A stretch of 22,338 nt of DNA from an uncultured Prevotella sp. (GCA_900769055.1 CAAGFF010000162.1:1-22338), one strand, 5' to 3'. Positions 1 to 7,989 are shown, counted from the first letter of the stretch. Numbers and translations are program-made. The notes: a model not told the origin generated them from the sequence alone.

Positions 1-115
1 GTTTACGGGTCGAAAAACGGCCTTTTACGAAAATAAAACCGCGGTTTTCAACCTGAAAAACGGCGGTTTAGGAGTAGGAAAACGGCGGTTTATGAAAACA
101 GGTAGTTTATGAAAT
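1..115. repeat. Left array of ~22-bp near-palindromic repeats (truncated by window edge)
   Basis: Four cores are clear: AAAAACGGCCTTTT (13-26), AAAACCGCGGTTTT (35-48, a perfect 14-bp palindrome), AAAAACGGCGGTTT (56-69) and AAAACGGCGGTTT (79-91). A degenerate fifth lies near 100-111. Core starts are 21-23 bp apart. The first bases (GTTTACG) look like the tail of one more unit, so the array probably continues to the left. Cores are usually followed by TTTA(T/C)GA-like text. The array lies in the non-coding DNA beyond the uxaC terminator. The same repeat family appears at 21798-21917 in the same orientation. No function is known to me. Confidence 0.8.
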
Positions 116-183
116 AAGAGAAGGGCAGATTATTAATTAAAAAGGAACGAACAAATAAAAGGGCAAAGCGGAAAAATGAGAAT

Positions 184-222
184 GAGGGTGTACCAAAGAC
201 ATTGAGTCTTTGATACACCCTC
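184..222 (-). terminator. Intrinsic terminator of uxaC
   Basis: The inverted repeat 184-200 / 206-222 forms a 17-bp stem with a 5-nt loop. The only non-Watson-Crick position (193/213) is a G-U wobble when read as minus-strand RNA, so the stem is intact for the uxaC transcript. It starts 36 bp past the uxaC stop codon. The bases that follow on the minus strand are T-rich (ATTCTCATTTTTC). Position, strand preference and shape all fit a rho-independent terminator. Confidence 0.85.
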
Positions 223-258
223 AAAAGGATATTTAGGTGGGAATTAACAGACCCAGCA

Positions 259-1662
259 TTAATAGAACTTGAAATAGTTCTTGGCGTTGTTGTAGGAAAT
301 GTCCTCAACCATGCGGGACAGACTTTCCATATCATTAGGCAGAAGGCCTTTCTCTACATCGTTTCCAAGCAGGTTACAGAGCAGACGTCTGAAATATTCA
401 TGGCGTGGGTAGCTCAGGAACGAACGGCTGTCGGTAAGCATTCCTACGAAGCGGCTGAGGAGTCCAAGTACAGACAACGCATTCATCTGACGTGTCATAC
501 CGTCAAGCTGGTCATTGAACCACCAGCCAGAGCCAAACTGTATCTTGCCTGGGCAAGAGCCATCCTGGAAGTTGCCGAGCATGGTGGCTATAACCTCGTT
601 GGCACATGGGTTGAGTGTATAGAGGATGGTACGTGTCAGCTTTCCACGCATGTTGAGCTTGTTGAGGAAACGGCTCATGGCACGAGCAGTATTGAACTCG
701 CCAATAGAATCGAAGCCTGTGTCTGGACCGAGCTGGTTGTACATCAGGGTGTTGTTGTCACGGATGGCACCATAGTGGAACTGCTGAGTCCAGTCGGCAT
801 CACTATCCATTTCAGCACAAATCGTCAGGAAGGCGTTCTTGTACTGGCGTACTTCCATGTCAGCAAGCTGCTGTCCGTTCATTGCCTTTGCAAAGATGGT
901 CTCTATCTGCGAGTCGGTATACTCCTCGTCATAGAACTCCTCGATGCCATGGTCAGAAAGACGGCAACCATTCTCAGCAAAGAAGTCGTGCCTCTTCTGC
1001 AAAGCGTCAACCATATCCTGGAATGTATTGATGGTGACACCAGAAACCTCAGCCAGCTTGTTGACATAGTCTACGAAGTCGGGCTTCTCGATGTTCATTG
1101 CCTTGTCAGGTCTCCATGCAGGAATCATCTTGATTTCGAATCCGCTCTCACGTGTCTGCTTATGGAAGCGCAGGTCGTCAACAGGGTCATCGGTTGTGCA
1201 TACGCACTCTACATGATAGTGGCGCATGAGTCCGCGAGCAGAGAACTCAGGCTGCATCAGCTTCTCGTTGCACTCATCGAATATTTCCCTTGCAGTCTTT
1301 GGCGACAGGAGCTTGTCTATACCGAAAGCCGTCTTCAGCTCAAGGTGAGTCCAATGGTAGAGAGGATTACGGAAAGTGTAAGGTACAGTCTCAGCCCACT
1401 TCTCAAACTTTTCCCAGTCTGTAGTGTCCTTGCCAGTACAGTATCTCTCGTCTACACCGTTAGTTCTCATAGCGCGCCATTTGTAATGGTCACCACCGAG
1501 CCATAGCTCTGTAATGCTCTTGAACTTGTGGTCATTGGCAACCATCTCGGGTATGAGGTGGCAATGATAGTCAATGATAGGCATCTTTGCCGCATGGTTG
1601 TGGAAGAGTTCCTGTGCGGTTACGGTATCCAACAGGAAGTTTTCGTCCATAAATTGTTTCAT
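259..1662 (-). CDS. uxaC: Glucuronate (uronate) isomerase UxaC
   Basis: This 467-aa protein matches the uronate isomerase family of the amidohydrolase superfamily in length and overall sequence. The family converts D-glucuronate to D-fructuronate and D-galacturonate to D-tagaturonate in the cytoplasm. The N-terminal metal motif is visible as D31-Y-H33-C-H35, in the context PIIDYHCHL. No signal peptide is present. The gene stands alone: a terminator lies just downstream, and the divergent ansA starts 351 bp upstream. The next uronate-pathway genes (uxuA/uxaA, uxuB/uxaB, kdgK) are not in the window. A Bacteroidetes -7 box lies about 130 bp upstream of the start. The start at 1662 gives the usual N-terminus, with MKQFMDENFLL leading into the first domain. 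A long antisense reading frame (400-1506) is a shadow. Confidence 0.95.
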   Translation of the reverse strand: MKQFMDENFLLDTVTAQELFHNHAAKMPIIDYHCHLIPEMVANDHKFKSITELWLGGDHYKWRAMRTNGVDERYCTGKDTTDWEKFEKWAETVPYTFRNPLYHWTHLELKTAFGIDKLLSPKTAREIFDECNEKLMQPEFSARGLMRHYHVECVCTTDDPVDDLRFHKQTRESGFEIKMIPAWRPDKAMNIEKPDFVDYVNKLAEVSGVTINTFQDMVDALQKRHDFFAENGCRLSDHGIEEFYDEEYTDSQIETIFAKAMNGQQLADMEVRQYKNAFLTICAEMDSDADWTQQFHYGAIRDNNTLMYNQLGPDTGFDSIGEFNTARAMSRFLNKLNMRGKLTRTILYTLNPCANEVIATMLGNFQDGSCPGKIQFGSGWWFNDQLDGMTRQMNALSVLGLLSRFVGMLTDSRSFLSYPRHEYFRRLLCNLLGNDVEKGLLPNDMESLSRMVEDISYNNAKNYFKFY

Positions 1663-1790
1663 AATCTAAATTTGTTTTGTTTATAGTTTATAAGTTGTTG
1701 ATGTCTATTCTGATACTCTTCAAGTCTTCCATGATATTCCTGAAAGAATAAAGATGACAGGAACAATTATAGGTTTAGTGTCTCACTCTG

Positions 1791-1823
1791 CAAAGTTACA
1801 ACAAAAAAATGATAAATGACAAG
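1791..1823 (-). promoter_or_regulatory. Probable uxaC promoter
   Basis: On the minus strand, TAACTTTG (1798-1791) matches the Bacteroidetes -7 consensus TAnnTTTG. CTTG (1823-1820) lies 21 bp upstream, an imperfect match to the -33 TTTG. This would give a 5' leader of roughly 120 nt. Confidence 0.5.
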
Positions 1824-1966
1824 ATGAGTCGAAAAAAAAGATTTTTGGTTGCTATTTGTTCTGAATAATCAACCTTGGTGTTGCATAGCCTTGATGTTGT
1901 TCTGTTTAATAACGGATAAATGACACCATAACGGAAAATGCGTGTCAAAAACAAATGCAATAATAA

Positions 1967-1998
1967 TTTGTATAATTCGATTGTTTTCCATAATTTTG
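1967..1998 (+). promoter_or_regulatory. ansA promoter
   Basis: TTTG (1967-1970), a 20-bp spacer and TAATTTTG (1991-1998) match the Bacteroidetes -33/-7 consensus exactly. Transcription would start around 2005, leaving a leader of only about 10 nt before the ATG at 2014. There is no Shine-Dalgarno sequence in it. Confidence 0.75.
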
Positions 1999-2013
1999 CA
2001 CAAAAATTGAGCT

Positions 2014-3042
2014 ATGTCGGAGAAAGTATTGATTATTTATACAGGAGGCACCATCGGTATGGGACACAATCCCATGACAGGTGCGTTGGAACCTTTGGAC
2101 TTCAATCATCTTGTTGAGAGTATGCCTGAGTTCAGGCAACTACAGACATCCGTCGAGGTCTATCAGTTTACGCCCCCTATTGACTCCAGCGATATGGCTC
2201 CCCGCCTGTGGGCACAGTTGGTAAGGATAATATCCGACCGCTACGACGACTACGATGGCTTTGTCATCCTTCACGGAACCGACACCATGGCCTATACCGC
2301 AAGCGCATTGTCCTTCATGCTTGAGAACCTAACCAAGCCCGTTATTCTCACAGGCTCGCAGCTGCCAGTCGGACAGCTTAGGACTGACGGACGCGAGAAC
2401 CTCATAACCAGCGTTGAGCTTGCTGCATACAAAGACAAGGACGGGCACGCCATGGTTCCGGAAGTTTGTATTTATTTCAGCGGCCGTCTGCTCCGTGGTA
2501 ACCGCGCAACAAAGAAGAATGCCGACGGGTTCAACGCCTTCGACACGTTCAACTATCCCCATCTCTGCGATGCGGGAGTAAACTTCGCCTTCCACGACCA
2601 CCATATATTGCAGCCCGACTTCACACGTCCCATGACTCCACATTTCGCCATGGACCCCAACGTTGTTGTCTTCAGTCTTTTCCCTGGCATACAGGAGAGC
2701 ATCATCCGTCACGTGCTTGACGCTCCCGAACTGAGAAGCATCGTTATGAGAAGTTACGGAAGCGGCAACGCCCCCCAGCGTCCGTGGCTCAACAGTTTGC
2801 TGGCCAAGGCTGCGCAGAGAGGCGTGGTAATAGTAAATATCAGCCAATGTGTGGCTGGTAAAGTTGAGATGTCGCGCTACGACACGGGCTACCATCTGAA
2901 GAAGGCTGGCGTCATTAGCGGTTATGACTCAACAGTAGAGGCTGCCGTTGCGAAACTGATGTTCCTTCAGGCTCAGCACAACGACAGCCACATTATCAGA
3001 AATCTGATGAACAGGTCGATAGCAGGAGAGATTACATTATAA
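2014..3042 (+). CDS. ansA: Type I (cytoplasmic-type) L-asparaginase
   Basis: This 342-aa protein hydrolyses L-asparagine to aspartate and ammonia. The first catalytic motif is YTGGTIGM, with the nucleophile equivalent at T13. The second is HGTDTMAYTAS, with T89 and D90. The catalytic lysine equivalent is near K167, in RGNRATKKNADGF. No signal peptide is seen, which fits the cytoplasmic type I enzyme rather than the periplasmic type II, and the length is normal for type I. It has its own promoter with a very short leader. Its last 11 bp overlap the 3' end of the convergent DUF2264 gene, with no terminator between them. Confidence 0.95.
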   Translation: MSEKVLIIYTGGTIGMGHNPMTGALEPLDFNHLVESMPEFRQLQTSVEVYQFTPPIDSSDMAPRLWAQLVRIISDRYDDYDGFVILHGTDTMAYTASALSFMLENLTKPVILTGSQLPVGQLRTDGRENLITSVELAAYKDKDGHAMVPEVCIYFSGRLLRGNRATKKNADGFNAFDTFNYPHLCDAGVNFAFHDHHILQPDFTRPMTPHFAMDPNVVVFSLFPGIQESIIRHVLDAPELRSIVMRSYGSGNAPQRPWLNSLLAKAAQRGVVIVNISQCVAGKVEMSRYDTGYHLKKAGVISGYDSTVEAAVAKLMFLQAQHNDSHIIRNLMNRSIAGEITL

Positions 3043-4975
3043 CTCTCAGACGCACCTGTGCATCGGCAACGCTTTTCCTCAGCTGGCTCTTCGTGAAATT
3101 CTTTTTGGTCATCAGCTGCAAGCATACAAGTCGGTCACCTTTGCTGACTGTAGCCTCTGCATCTATGACTACACACTCATCAGCTTCGGGATGGAGTCCC
3201 TTGGTTGTTACAAACTCCATATTGCCCCAGCCTTCCAGGCCAATCATGGCAAGCTCGTACTCACCATTATTAATAATGTATGCCGTATATCCGTCATCAA
3301 GGCTGATGGTCTTGGTCGTTACATTGCCAGACTTGTTGGGCAAGGCATAGTGTCCGAGTCTCACTTTGGTAGGCTTATCGCTGCCAATAACCTTGTCTGC
3401 CCTCAGAGTTCCATTAGTCAGGGCAACATCATGAAGTAGCATTCTGAATGACTGGTTTTGCTGTGGGTAAACGGTACGCTGCAAAATATTGTTGACGTAG
3501 CATGTTGTGGTGTAACGTCTCATCGGCTCCCACATTGACTTAGCGTCATTATAGACTACGTAGTTCATTGCAACCTCTCCGTTTTTGCCATCTGCCATCC
3601 AAGGCAGGTCAGTATTATACGCAAGACGGTTATACTGTTCTGATGCACGGAAATGCTCCGGCCATGGCCTGTCGACATTGTAATCACAATACGCTCTTAT
3701 CTCAGCCGCACCCGTAGAGGCATAGTCTGTTACAAGCATCTTCGGTCCCTCATAGTAGTGGCACCTTACCTCGTTGCCACGCATGGTTGCCCACTCTCCC
3801 TCATTCTCAACGGCACTCCAATACTTGTCAGTCTCTGGAAGAACGAGCGGAAGGAAAGCCTTTGCACACCAGAATACGGAACCACGGCAGCTGTAGCCCT
3901 GAAGTACAGGGTCGAAGAGACCGTAGAAGCCTGGTGTCGGCACACCATCATCATAGAGGAAATCGGGATGCTGGATGAACTGAAGCAGGCATCCGGATGC
4001 TATACGGCGCATCCATCCGTGGTTGCAGCTGTCACCCCAGGCAAGAGGTGCAGTAGCAGCAAAACGATACATGTTGGACCTACCCCACATTGGCATTTTT
4101 CCATCACGTCCGAAAAGGTCTGGATAGCCCTCGTACATCTCATTGAAGTTCTTCTCAAACTTTGCGGCAAACTCAGGCATATATTTCTCGCCGTAGAATT
4201 TAGACCACAACTTTCCATAAAGCTGGTAAGCCCACATGGAATAGAAATCGTAGTTGGGCACATCGTAGTACCATCCGCTTCCCCTATAGTCGCCAAGCAA
4301 CTCGTTGAGATAACGCTCCATGAGCTTCTGGTTGATTTTATATCCGCGAGTCTTGAAGAATGACATAACGAAGATGTTGAAGAAACGCCAGTTCTGAGCT
4401 ACAGTAGGTCCGTCTGCATAGCTCTCCATCATAGCGTATAGTGCATCGCGAGTCTCCTTTGGAAGAGGGTCCCAAACGGCCTCGCCACAAACGAAGAAGC
4501 ATACACCAAGAGCACCAAACTCAACAAGGTCCTGGCATGGTCCTCTGTTTCCTCTATGGCTGATGAACTGCTCACTACCGGGAGTAACAAGTAGAGTTAG
4601 CTGGCGGCGGTAGTAGTCGACGAGGCGAATGCCGTTGATAGTGATGGTAGAGTCCTCCCTGATGAGTGGAGAAGCCATGAAGAGCGTGCGTGCCATACCT
4701 TCAAGAGTAGCTCCACGAACCCTGCTCTTGTTGGTCTCGTCCTTCGGGTAGCATACCTCTCCAAGACGGTCGAAGTACATAGGGTCATCAAGACTCTTGA
4801 TGTGTCTGAAGGCTCCTTCAAGTAGGTATTTGTCTGCCTCCACCCAATGGCTCCTTGTCATTCCCGTGAATGGGCTGAGCTTGTAATTGGGATTGTCAAT
4901 GTTGAAAACTTTACCTGCCCATAAAGTCGTACAGAGCGACAGGGCAACAATCATAAGAGTTAATTTTTTCATCAT
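3032..4975 (-). CDS. Secreted DUF2264 protein, possible GH154-like glycoside hydrolase
   Basis: This 647-aa protein has an N-terminal signal peptide: MMKK, then a hydrophobic stretch ending LWA|GK near residue 20, so it probably acts in the periplasm or outside the cell. The region from about residue 30 to 370 resembles DUF2264, an alpha-barrel-like domain rich in W, Y and G (for example RGNRGPCQD, AQNWRFFNIF, GDYRGSGWYYD). A second C-terminal region (about 390-640) looks like the beta-rich half of such proteins. From memory, one Bacteroides DUF2264 protein founded CAZy family GH154 and acts as a beta-glucuronidase on arabinogalactan; applying this here is inference. Two adjacent ATGs are possible starts (4975 or 4972). 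The gene follows DUF5715 by 31 bp with no promoter box visible between them, so the two are probably cotranscribed. Confidence 0.8.
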   Translation of the reverse strand: MMKKLTLMIVALSLCTTLWAGKVFNIDNPNYKLSPFTGMTRSHWVEADKYLLEGAFRHIKSLDDPMYFDRLGEVCYPKDETNKSRVRGATLEGMARTLFMASPLIREDSTITINGIRLVDYYRRQLTLLVTPGSEQFISHRGNRGPCQDLVEFGALGVCFFVCGEAVWDPLPKETRDALYAMMESYADGPTVAQNWRFFNIFVMSFFKTRGYKINQKLMERYLNELLGDYRGSGWYYDVPNYDFYSMWAYQLYGKLWSKFYGEKYMPEFAAKFEKNFNEMYEGYPDLFGRDGKMPMWGRSNMYRFAATAPLAWGDSCNHGWMRRIASGCLLQFIQHPDFLYDDGVPTPGFYGLFDPVLQGYSCRGSVFWCAKAFLPLVLPETDKYWSAVENEGEWATMRGNEVRCHYYEGPKMLVTDYASTGAAEIRAYCDYNVDRPWPEHFRASEQYNRLAYNTDLPWMADGKNGEVAMNYVVYNDAKSMWEPMRRYTTTCYVNNILQRTVYPQQNQSFRMLLHDVALTNGTLRADKVIGSDKPTKVRLGHYALPNKSGNVTTKTISLDDGYTAYIINNGEYELAMIGLEGWGNMEFVTTKGLHPEADECVVIDAEATVSKGDRLVCLQLMTKKNFTKSQLRKSVADAQVRLRVIM

Positions 4976-5006
4976 GGTTGTAGTATGAATAAATCAGTTA
5001 GTATTA

Positions 5007-5852
5007 TCATTTTACTGTTATGTGAAAGCATCCTTGCTTGACCTCATATTTCACATAGCATCTGTCAGCTTCACGCAAGTCACGCAGCACCTCGCTTAGA
5101 ATCCATTTCAAAGTGTCGTTCCTAACCTGTCGTCTGGGCTCTCCAGGAGCCTCTACTGTCTTGTAGCGGTTGTAGCACACGTCAACGGTTGTTCCGTTTA
5201 GGTGGCAGCTGTTCTGCGTAGCGTTGCCGTTGTGCCGGCTGAGTCTTGTCACGTCCTCCTTAGTACGCAGCACGCTTGTTACGATAATCTTATGTAGGGG
5301 AACGCCCTTGCATTGAAGACTATCAAAGAAGTTGCGTCCAATATCCTGTAGAAGGACAGCCGCACGCGGAACGAGATACGGAATGCTGTTGTTAAGTTTG
5401 TCTATGTGATAGAACGGATTTGAGCCAACATATACGAGTTCCGACTTACGCTTCTCGGCATCTTCCCTATTGGCAACTGCTTTTACACCCCACTTGGTGG
5501 CAGCGGCAAGCTGTACATCGTTCTGGTCTGGAAAAGTCTTCGAGAAACCGGGAACGCTGAATATTCGATTCTTCGTCAACGTGCCGTCGGCTTTGAAAAA
5601 CCTCGATTTAACCGCCATTGGCTTTGCATCAGTTGTGCTTACCTCTTGGTTATCGTTATCATCTTTAGCCACGCTGTTCTGCTGAGATACGGAGTCGTTG
5701 GCAGCCATAGAGTCAGTAGGTAATGACGTGCTGTCAGCTAAGGCCAAACCCTTACTGTTACCACTTATCTGTGGACACACGCACCTCACCAATGCCAGCA
5801 CAATAGTTACACTCAAAAATATCTGTAAGTATCTTGTCTTGGAAACCTTCAT
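5007..5852 (-). CDS. DUF5715 family protein with M15-peptidase-like metal site, membrane-anchored or secreted
   Basis: I prefer the ATG at 5852 (281 aa) to the longer frame opening at 5984. It places MKVSKTRYLQ plus a hydrophobic segment (about 11-24) at the N-terminus as a signal or anchor, and a -7 box lies just upstream. The longer frame would run through that promoter. The cysteine in LVRC is not a proper lipobox because R occupies -1. Residues 30-85 are S/D/N-rich and probably disordered. The C-terminal half holds SCHLNGTTVD, matching the M15 pattern SxHxxGxxxD (H217, D224), and a final GCFHITV (H277). These positions match the three zinc ligands of D,D-carboxypeptidases/VanX. The catalytic Glu usually three residues before the last His is Gly274 here. 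A role in peptidoglycan handling is inference only. It is first gene of a two-gene unit with the DUF2264 gene. Confidence 0.75.
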   Translation of the reverse strand: MKVSKTRYLQIFLSVTIVLALVRCVCPQISGNSKGLALADSTSLPTDSMAANDSVSQQNSVAKDDNDNQEVSTTDAKPMAVKSRFFKADGTLTKNRIFSVPGFSKTFPDQNDVQLAAATKWGVKAVANREDAEKRKSELVYVGSNPFYHIDKLNNSIPYLVPRAAVLLQDIGRNFFDSLQCKGVPLHKIIVTSVLRTKEDVTRLSRHNGNATQNSCHLNGTTVDVCYNRYKTVEAPGEPRRQVRNDTLKWILSEVLRDLREADRCYVKYEVKQGCFHITVK

Positions 5853-5877
5853 TTGTCTTATATCCGAAAATTTAATG

Positions 5878-5885
5878 CAAATATA
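5878..5885 (-). promoter_or_regulatory. -7 box for the DUF5715 gene
   Basis: On the minus strand TATATTTG (5885-5878) matches TAnnTTTG and sits about 26 bp before the ATG at 5852. The best -33 candidate (TTTG, 5912-5909) is 23 bp upstream, slightly too far. The box supports the shorter gene start. Confidence 0.5.
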
Positions 5886-6023
5886 GTGCAAACCGAGCGC
5901 AAAAACATCAAACGTGTTTGGATGTTTTGCCGAGGTGCAGCCTATCTTTGCTAATTTTTTCTGCAAAGATAATAAAATCTGCACAATTCATTGGCAACAA
6001 CAGAGATTTATTTGCGGCTTTTT

Positions 6024-6054
6024 TTTGTGTTTCGCAATTAAAATTGTAATTTTG
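6024..6054 (+). promoter_or_regulatory. phoH operon promoter
   Basis: TTTG (6024-6027), a 19-bp spacer and TAATTTTG (6047-6054) match the Bacteroidetes consensus. Transcription would start near 6061, about 20 nt before the TTG start of phoH. This is likely the main promoter for at least phoH, purC and menG. Confidence 0.7.
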
Positions 6055-6079
6055 CAGCGTTTAATAAACTATTAAGACA

Positions 6080-7036
6080 TTGACGGAGAAACATATAGTA
6101 CTTGAAGACATAGACCCCATGGCGTTTTTCGGACCGGGCAACAGCCATTTGCTGATGGTGAAGTCGCTCTTTCCGAAGTTGCGTATCGTCGCACGTGGCA
6201 ACGTAATAAAGCTAATGGGTGATGAGGAGGAAATGGCGAAAGCCGACGAAAGCATAGAGAAAATCAGATACCACATATCGGTACACAACAGCATAGCGGA
6301 AGAGGACATTCTGGACATAATAAAAGGACGTAGGACTAAAGCAGAGTCTGCCAAGGGTGTTGTGGTGTACAACATGTCAGGCCGTCCAATAAAAAGCCGA
6401 AACGAAAACCAGCAGAAGCTTATTGACGCATTCGAGAAGAACGATATGGTGTTTGCCGTTGGTCCTGCCGGAACGGGTAAGACGTACCTCAGCATAGCCC
6501 TTGCGGTAAAGGCTCTGAAGGAAAAGACGGCAAAGAAGATAATCCTTAGCCGTCCCGCTGTAGAGGCTGGCGAGAAACTTGGTTTCCTGCCCGGAGACAT
6601 AAAGGACAAGATAGATCCATACCTGCAACCGCTTTACGATGCGCTTGAAGACATGCTGCCAGCCGTTAAGCTGCAAGATATGATAGACAAGCATGTCATT
6701 CAGATTTGCCCGTTGGCATTCATGAGGGGACGTACTTTGAGCGACGCAGTGGTGATACTCGATGAGGCACAGAACACGACAGCAGCCCAACTTAAGATGT
6801 TCCTGACAAGAATGGGATGGAACACAAAAATGATAATTACGGGCGACATGACACAGATAGACCTGCCAAGGGAGGAAAAGAGCGGACTGAAGGTGGCTTT
6901 ATCCATACTTGGCGAGATTGAGGGTATATCCGTGATAAACTTCACGAAGCAGGACATCGTGAGAAACAAACTTGTGACCCGTATAGTTGAGGCTTATTCG
7001 AAATCAGAGAATAAAGACATTAAAGATAACATATAA
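6080..7036 (+). CDS. phoH: PhoH-family P-loop ATPase (PhoH-like/YbeZ type)
   Basis: This 318-aa cytoplasmic ATPase has a PhoH domain over its C-terminal two thirds. The Walker A motif is GPAGTGKT (128-135) and the Walker B motif is VVILDEAQN (224-232). The GDMTQIDLP motif (255-263) is typical of the family. The N-terminal 100 residues fit the YbeZ-type domain (KLRIVARGN-IKLMGDEEE). The family is linked to RNA metabolism and ribosome function, often with YbeY, but YbeY is not adjacent here. The frame has no upstream ATG: an in-frame TAA lies at 6065, and TTG at 6080 is the first usual start codon, giving the expected family N-terminus (MTEKHIVLED). It is first in a plus-strand run, with purC starting 2 bp after its stop. 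Confidence 0.92.
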   Translation: MTEKHIVLEDIDPMAFFGPGNSHLLMVKSLFPKLRIVARGNVIKLMGDEEEMAKADESIEKIRYHISVHNSIAEEDILDIIKGRRTKAESAKGVVVYNMSGRPIKSRNENQQKLIDAFEKNDMVFAVGPAGTGKTYLSIALAVKALKEKTAKKIILSRPAVEAGEKLGFLPGDIKDKIDPYLQPLYDALEDMLPAVKLQDMIDKHVIQICPLAFMRGRTLSDAVVILDEAQNTTAAQLKMFLTRMGWNTKMIITGDMTQIDLPREEKSGLKVALSILGEIEGISVINFTKQDIVRNKLVTRIVEAYSKSENKDIKDNI

Positions 7037-7038
7037 AT

Positions 7039-7989
7039 ATGAAAGCATTAACAACGACTGACTTCCACTTCGATGGACAGAAAAGTGTTTATCACGGCAA
7101 GGTTCGTGACGTGTATAATATTAATGACGACATCATGGTCATGGTTGCTACCGACAGGATTTCGGCATTCGATGTTATCCTGCCAAAAGGCATACCATTC
7201 AAGGGACAAGTTCTAAACCAGATTGCAGCCCAGTTCCTGGATGCCACAAGTGACATCTGCCCTAACTGGAAGCTTGCAACACCCGACCCCATGGTTACTG
7301 TAGGTCTGAAGTGCGAGGGATTCAGAGTTGAAATGATTATCCGTGGCATACTAACCGGTTCTGCATGGCGCGAATACAAGAACGGATGCAGGGAAATTTG
7401 CGGAGTAAAGCTGCCCGAAGGCATGAGGGAGAACGAGCGTTTCCCAGAGCCAATCATCACCCCTACGACCAAGGCCGACGAGGGACATGACCTGAACATC
7501 TCCAAAGAGGAAATCATTGCTCAGGGCATTGTCAGCGCAGAGGATTACGCTGTAATGGAAGACTACACGCGCAAGCTCTTTGCACGCGGACAGGAGATTG
7601 CCGCCAAGCATGGCCTGATACTTGTAGACACAAAGTATGAGTTTGGCAAGCGTGACGGTAAGGTTTATCTTATCGACGAGATTCACACACCAGACTCAAG
7701 CCGCTACTTCTATGCTGACGGCTATGAGGAGAAATTTGCCAATGGCGAGCCACAGAAGCAGTTGTCTAAAGAGTTTGTAAGACAATGGCTCATCGAGCAC
7801 AATTTTATGAACGAGCCTGGTCAGACCATGCCTGAGATTACAGATGAATATGCAGAAAGCGTTAGCGACAGATATATCGAACTGTACGAGCATATTACTG
7901 GCGAGACATTCGTGAAGACTGCCGAGGAAGGTGACATTGCTGCCCGCATAGAGAAAAATGTCAGCGAATACCTGAAAGGTCTGAAGTAA
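7039..7989 (+). CDS. purC: SAICAR synthetase (phosphoribosylaminoimidazole-succinocarboxamide synthase)
   Basis: This 316-aa enzyme joins CAIR and aspartate using ATP to give SAICAR, step eight of purine synthesis. The ATP-binding start GKVRDVYNI (20-28), followed by ATDRISAFDV, is diagnostic. The acidic SSRYF(Y) region is also present (HTPDSSRYFY). The protein is longer than the roughly 240-aa gamma-proteobacterial form and agrees with the longer Bacteroidetes type. It starts 2 bp after phoH, and its TAA shares one base with the ATG of menG (TAATG), which suggests translational coupling. Confidence 0.96.
   Translation: MKALTTTDFHFDGQKSVYHGKVRDVYNINDDIMVMVATDRISAFDVILPKGIPFKGQVLNQIAAQFLDATSDICPNWKLATPDPMVTVGLKCEGFRVEMIIRGILTGSAWREYKNGCREICGVKLPEGMRENERFPEPIITPTTKADEGHDLNISKEEIIAQGIVSAEDYAVMEDYTRKLFARGQEIAAKHGLILVDTKYEFGKRDGKVYLIDEIHTPDSSRYFYADGYEEKFANGEPQKQLSKEFVRQWLIEHNFMNEPGQTMPEITDEYAESVSDRYIELYEHITGETFVKTAEEGDIAARIEKNVSEYLKGLK

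Larger units (their letters stand above)
1663..2013. other. Divergent intergenic region uxaC/ansA
   Basis: These 351 bp of AT-rich DNA contain no convincing ORF or RNA gene. The supportable content is a probable minus-strand promoter for uxaC (box at 1791-1798) and a good plus-strand promoter for ansA (1967-1998). The roughly 140 bp between the two boxes shows no clear operator palindrome by eye. The long uxaC leader (about 120-130 nt) has room for regulation, but I see no recognisable riboswitch. Confidence 0.6.

Noticed and set aside
90..335. 81-codon minus-strand frame crossing the uxaC terminator
   Set aside because: It overlaps the uxaC 3' end, the terminator hairpin and the repeat array; no coding signs.
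400..1506. 368-codon plus-strand frame opposite uxaC
   Set aside because: It is fully antisense to a clear uxaC, its product resembles no family, and it arises from the codon bias of the real gene.
1663..1790. Riboswitch or small RNA in the long uxaC leader
   Set aside because: No recognisable conserved core or strong stem by eye; a covariance-model search would be needed to support one.
3653..4363. 236-codon plus-strand frame opposite the DUF2264 gene
   Set aside because: Shadow of the real minus-strand gene; no domain, start context or promoter.
5853..5984. Longer N-terminus for the DUF5715 protein (start at 5984)
   Set aside because: It would bury the signal segment about 50 residues in and translate through the -7 box at 5878-5885.
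6061..6609. 182-codon minus-strand frame opposite phoH
   Set aside because: Shadow frame rich in S/F; it lies fully inside phoH and its promoter.
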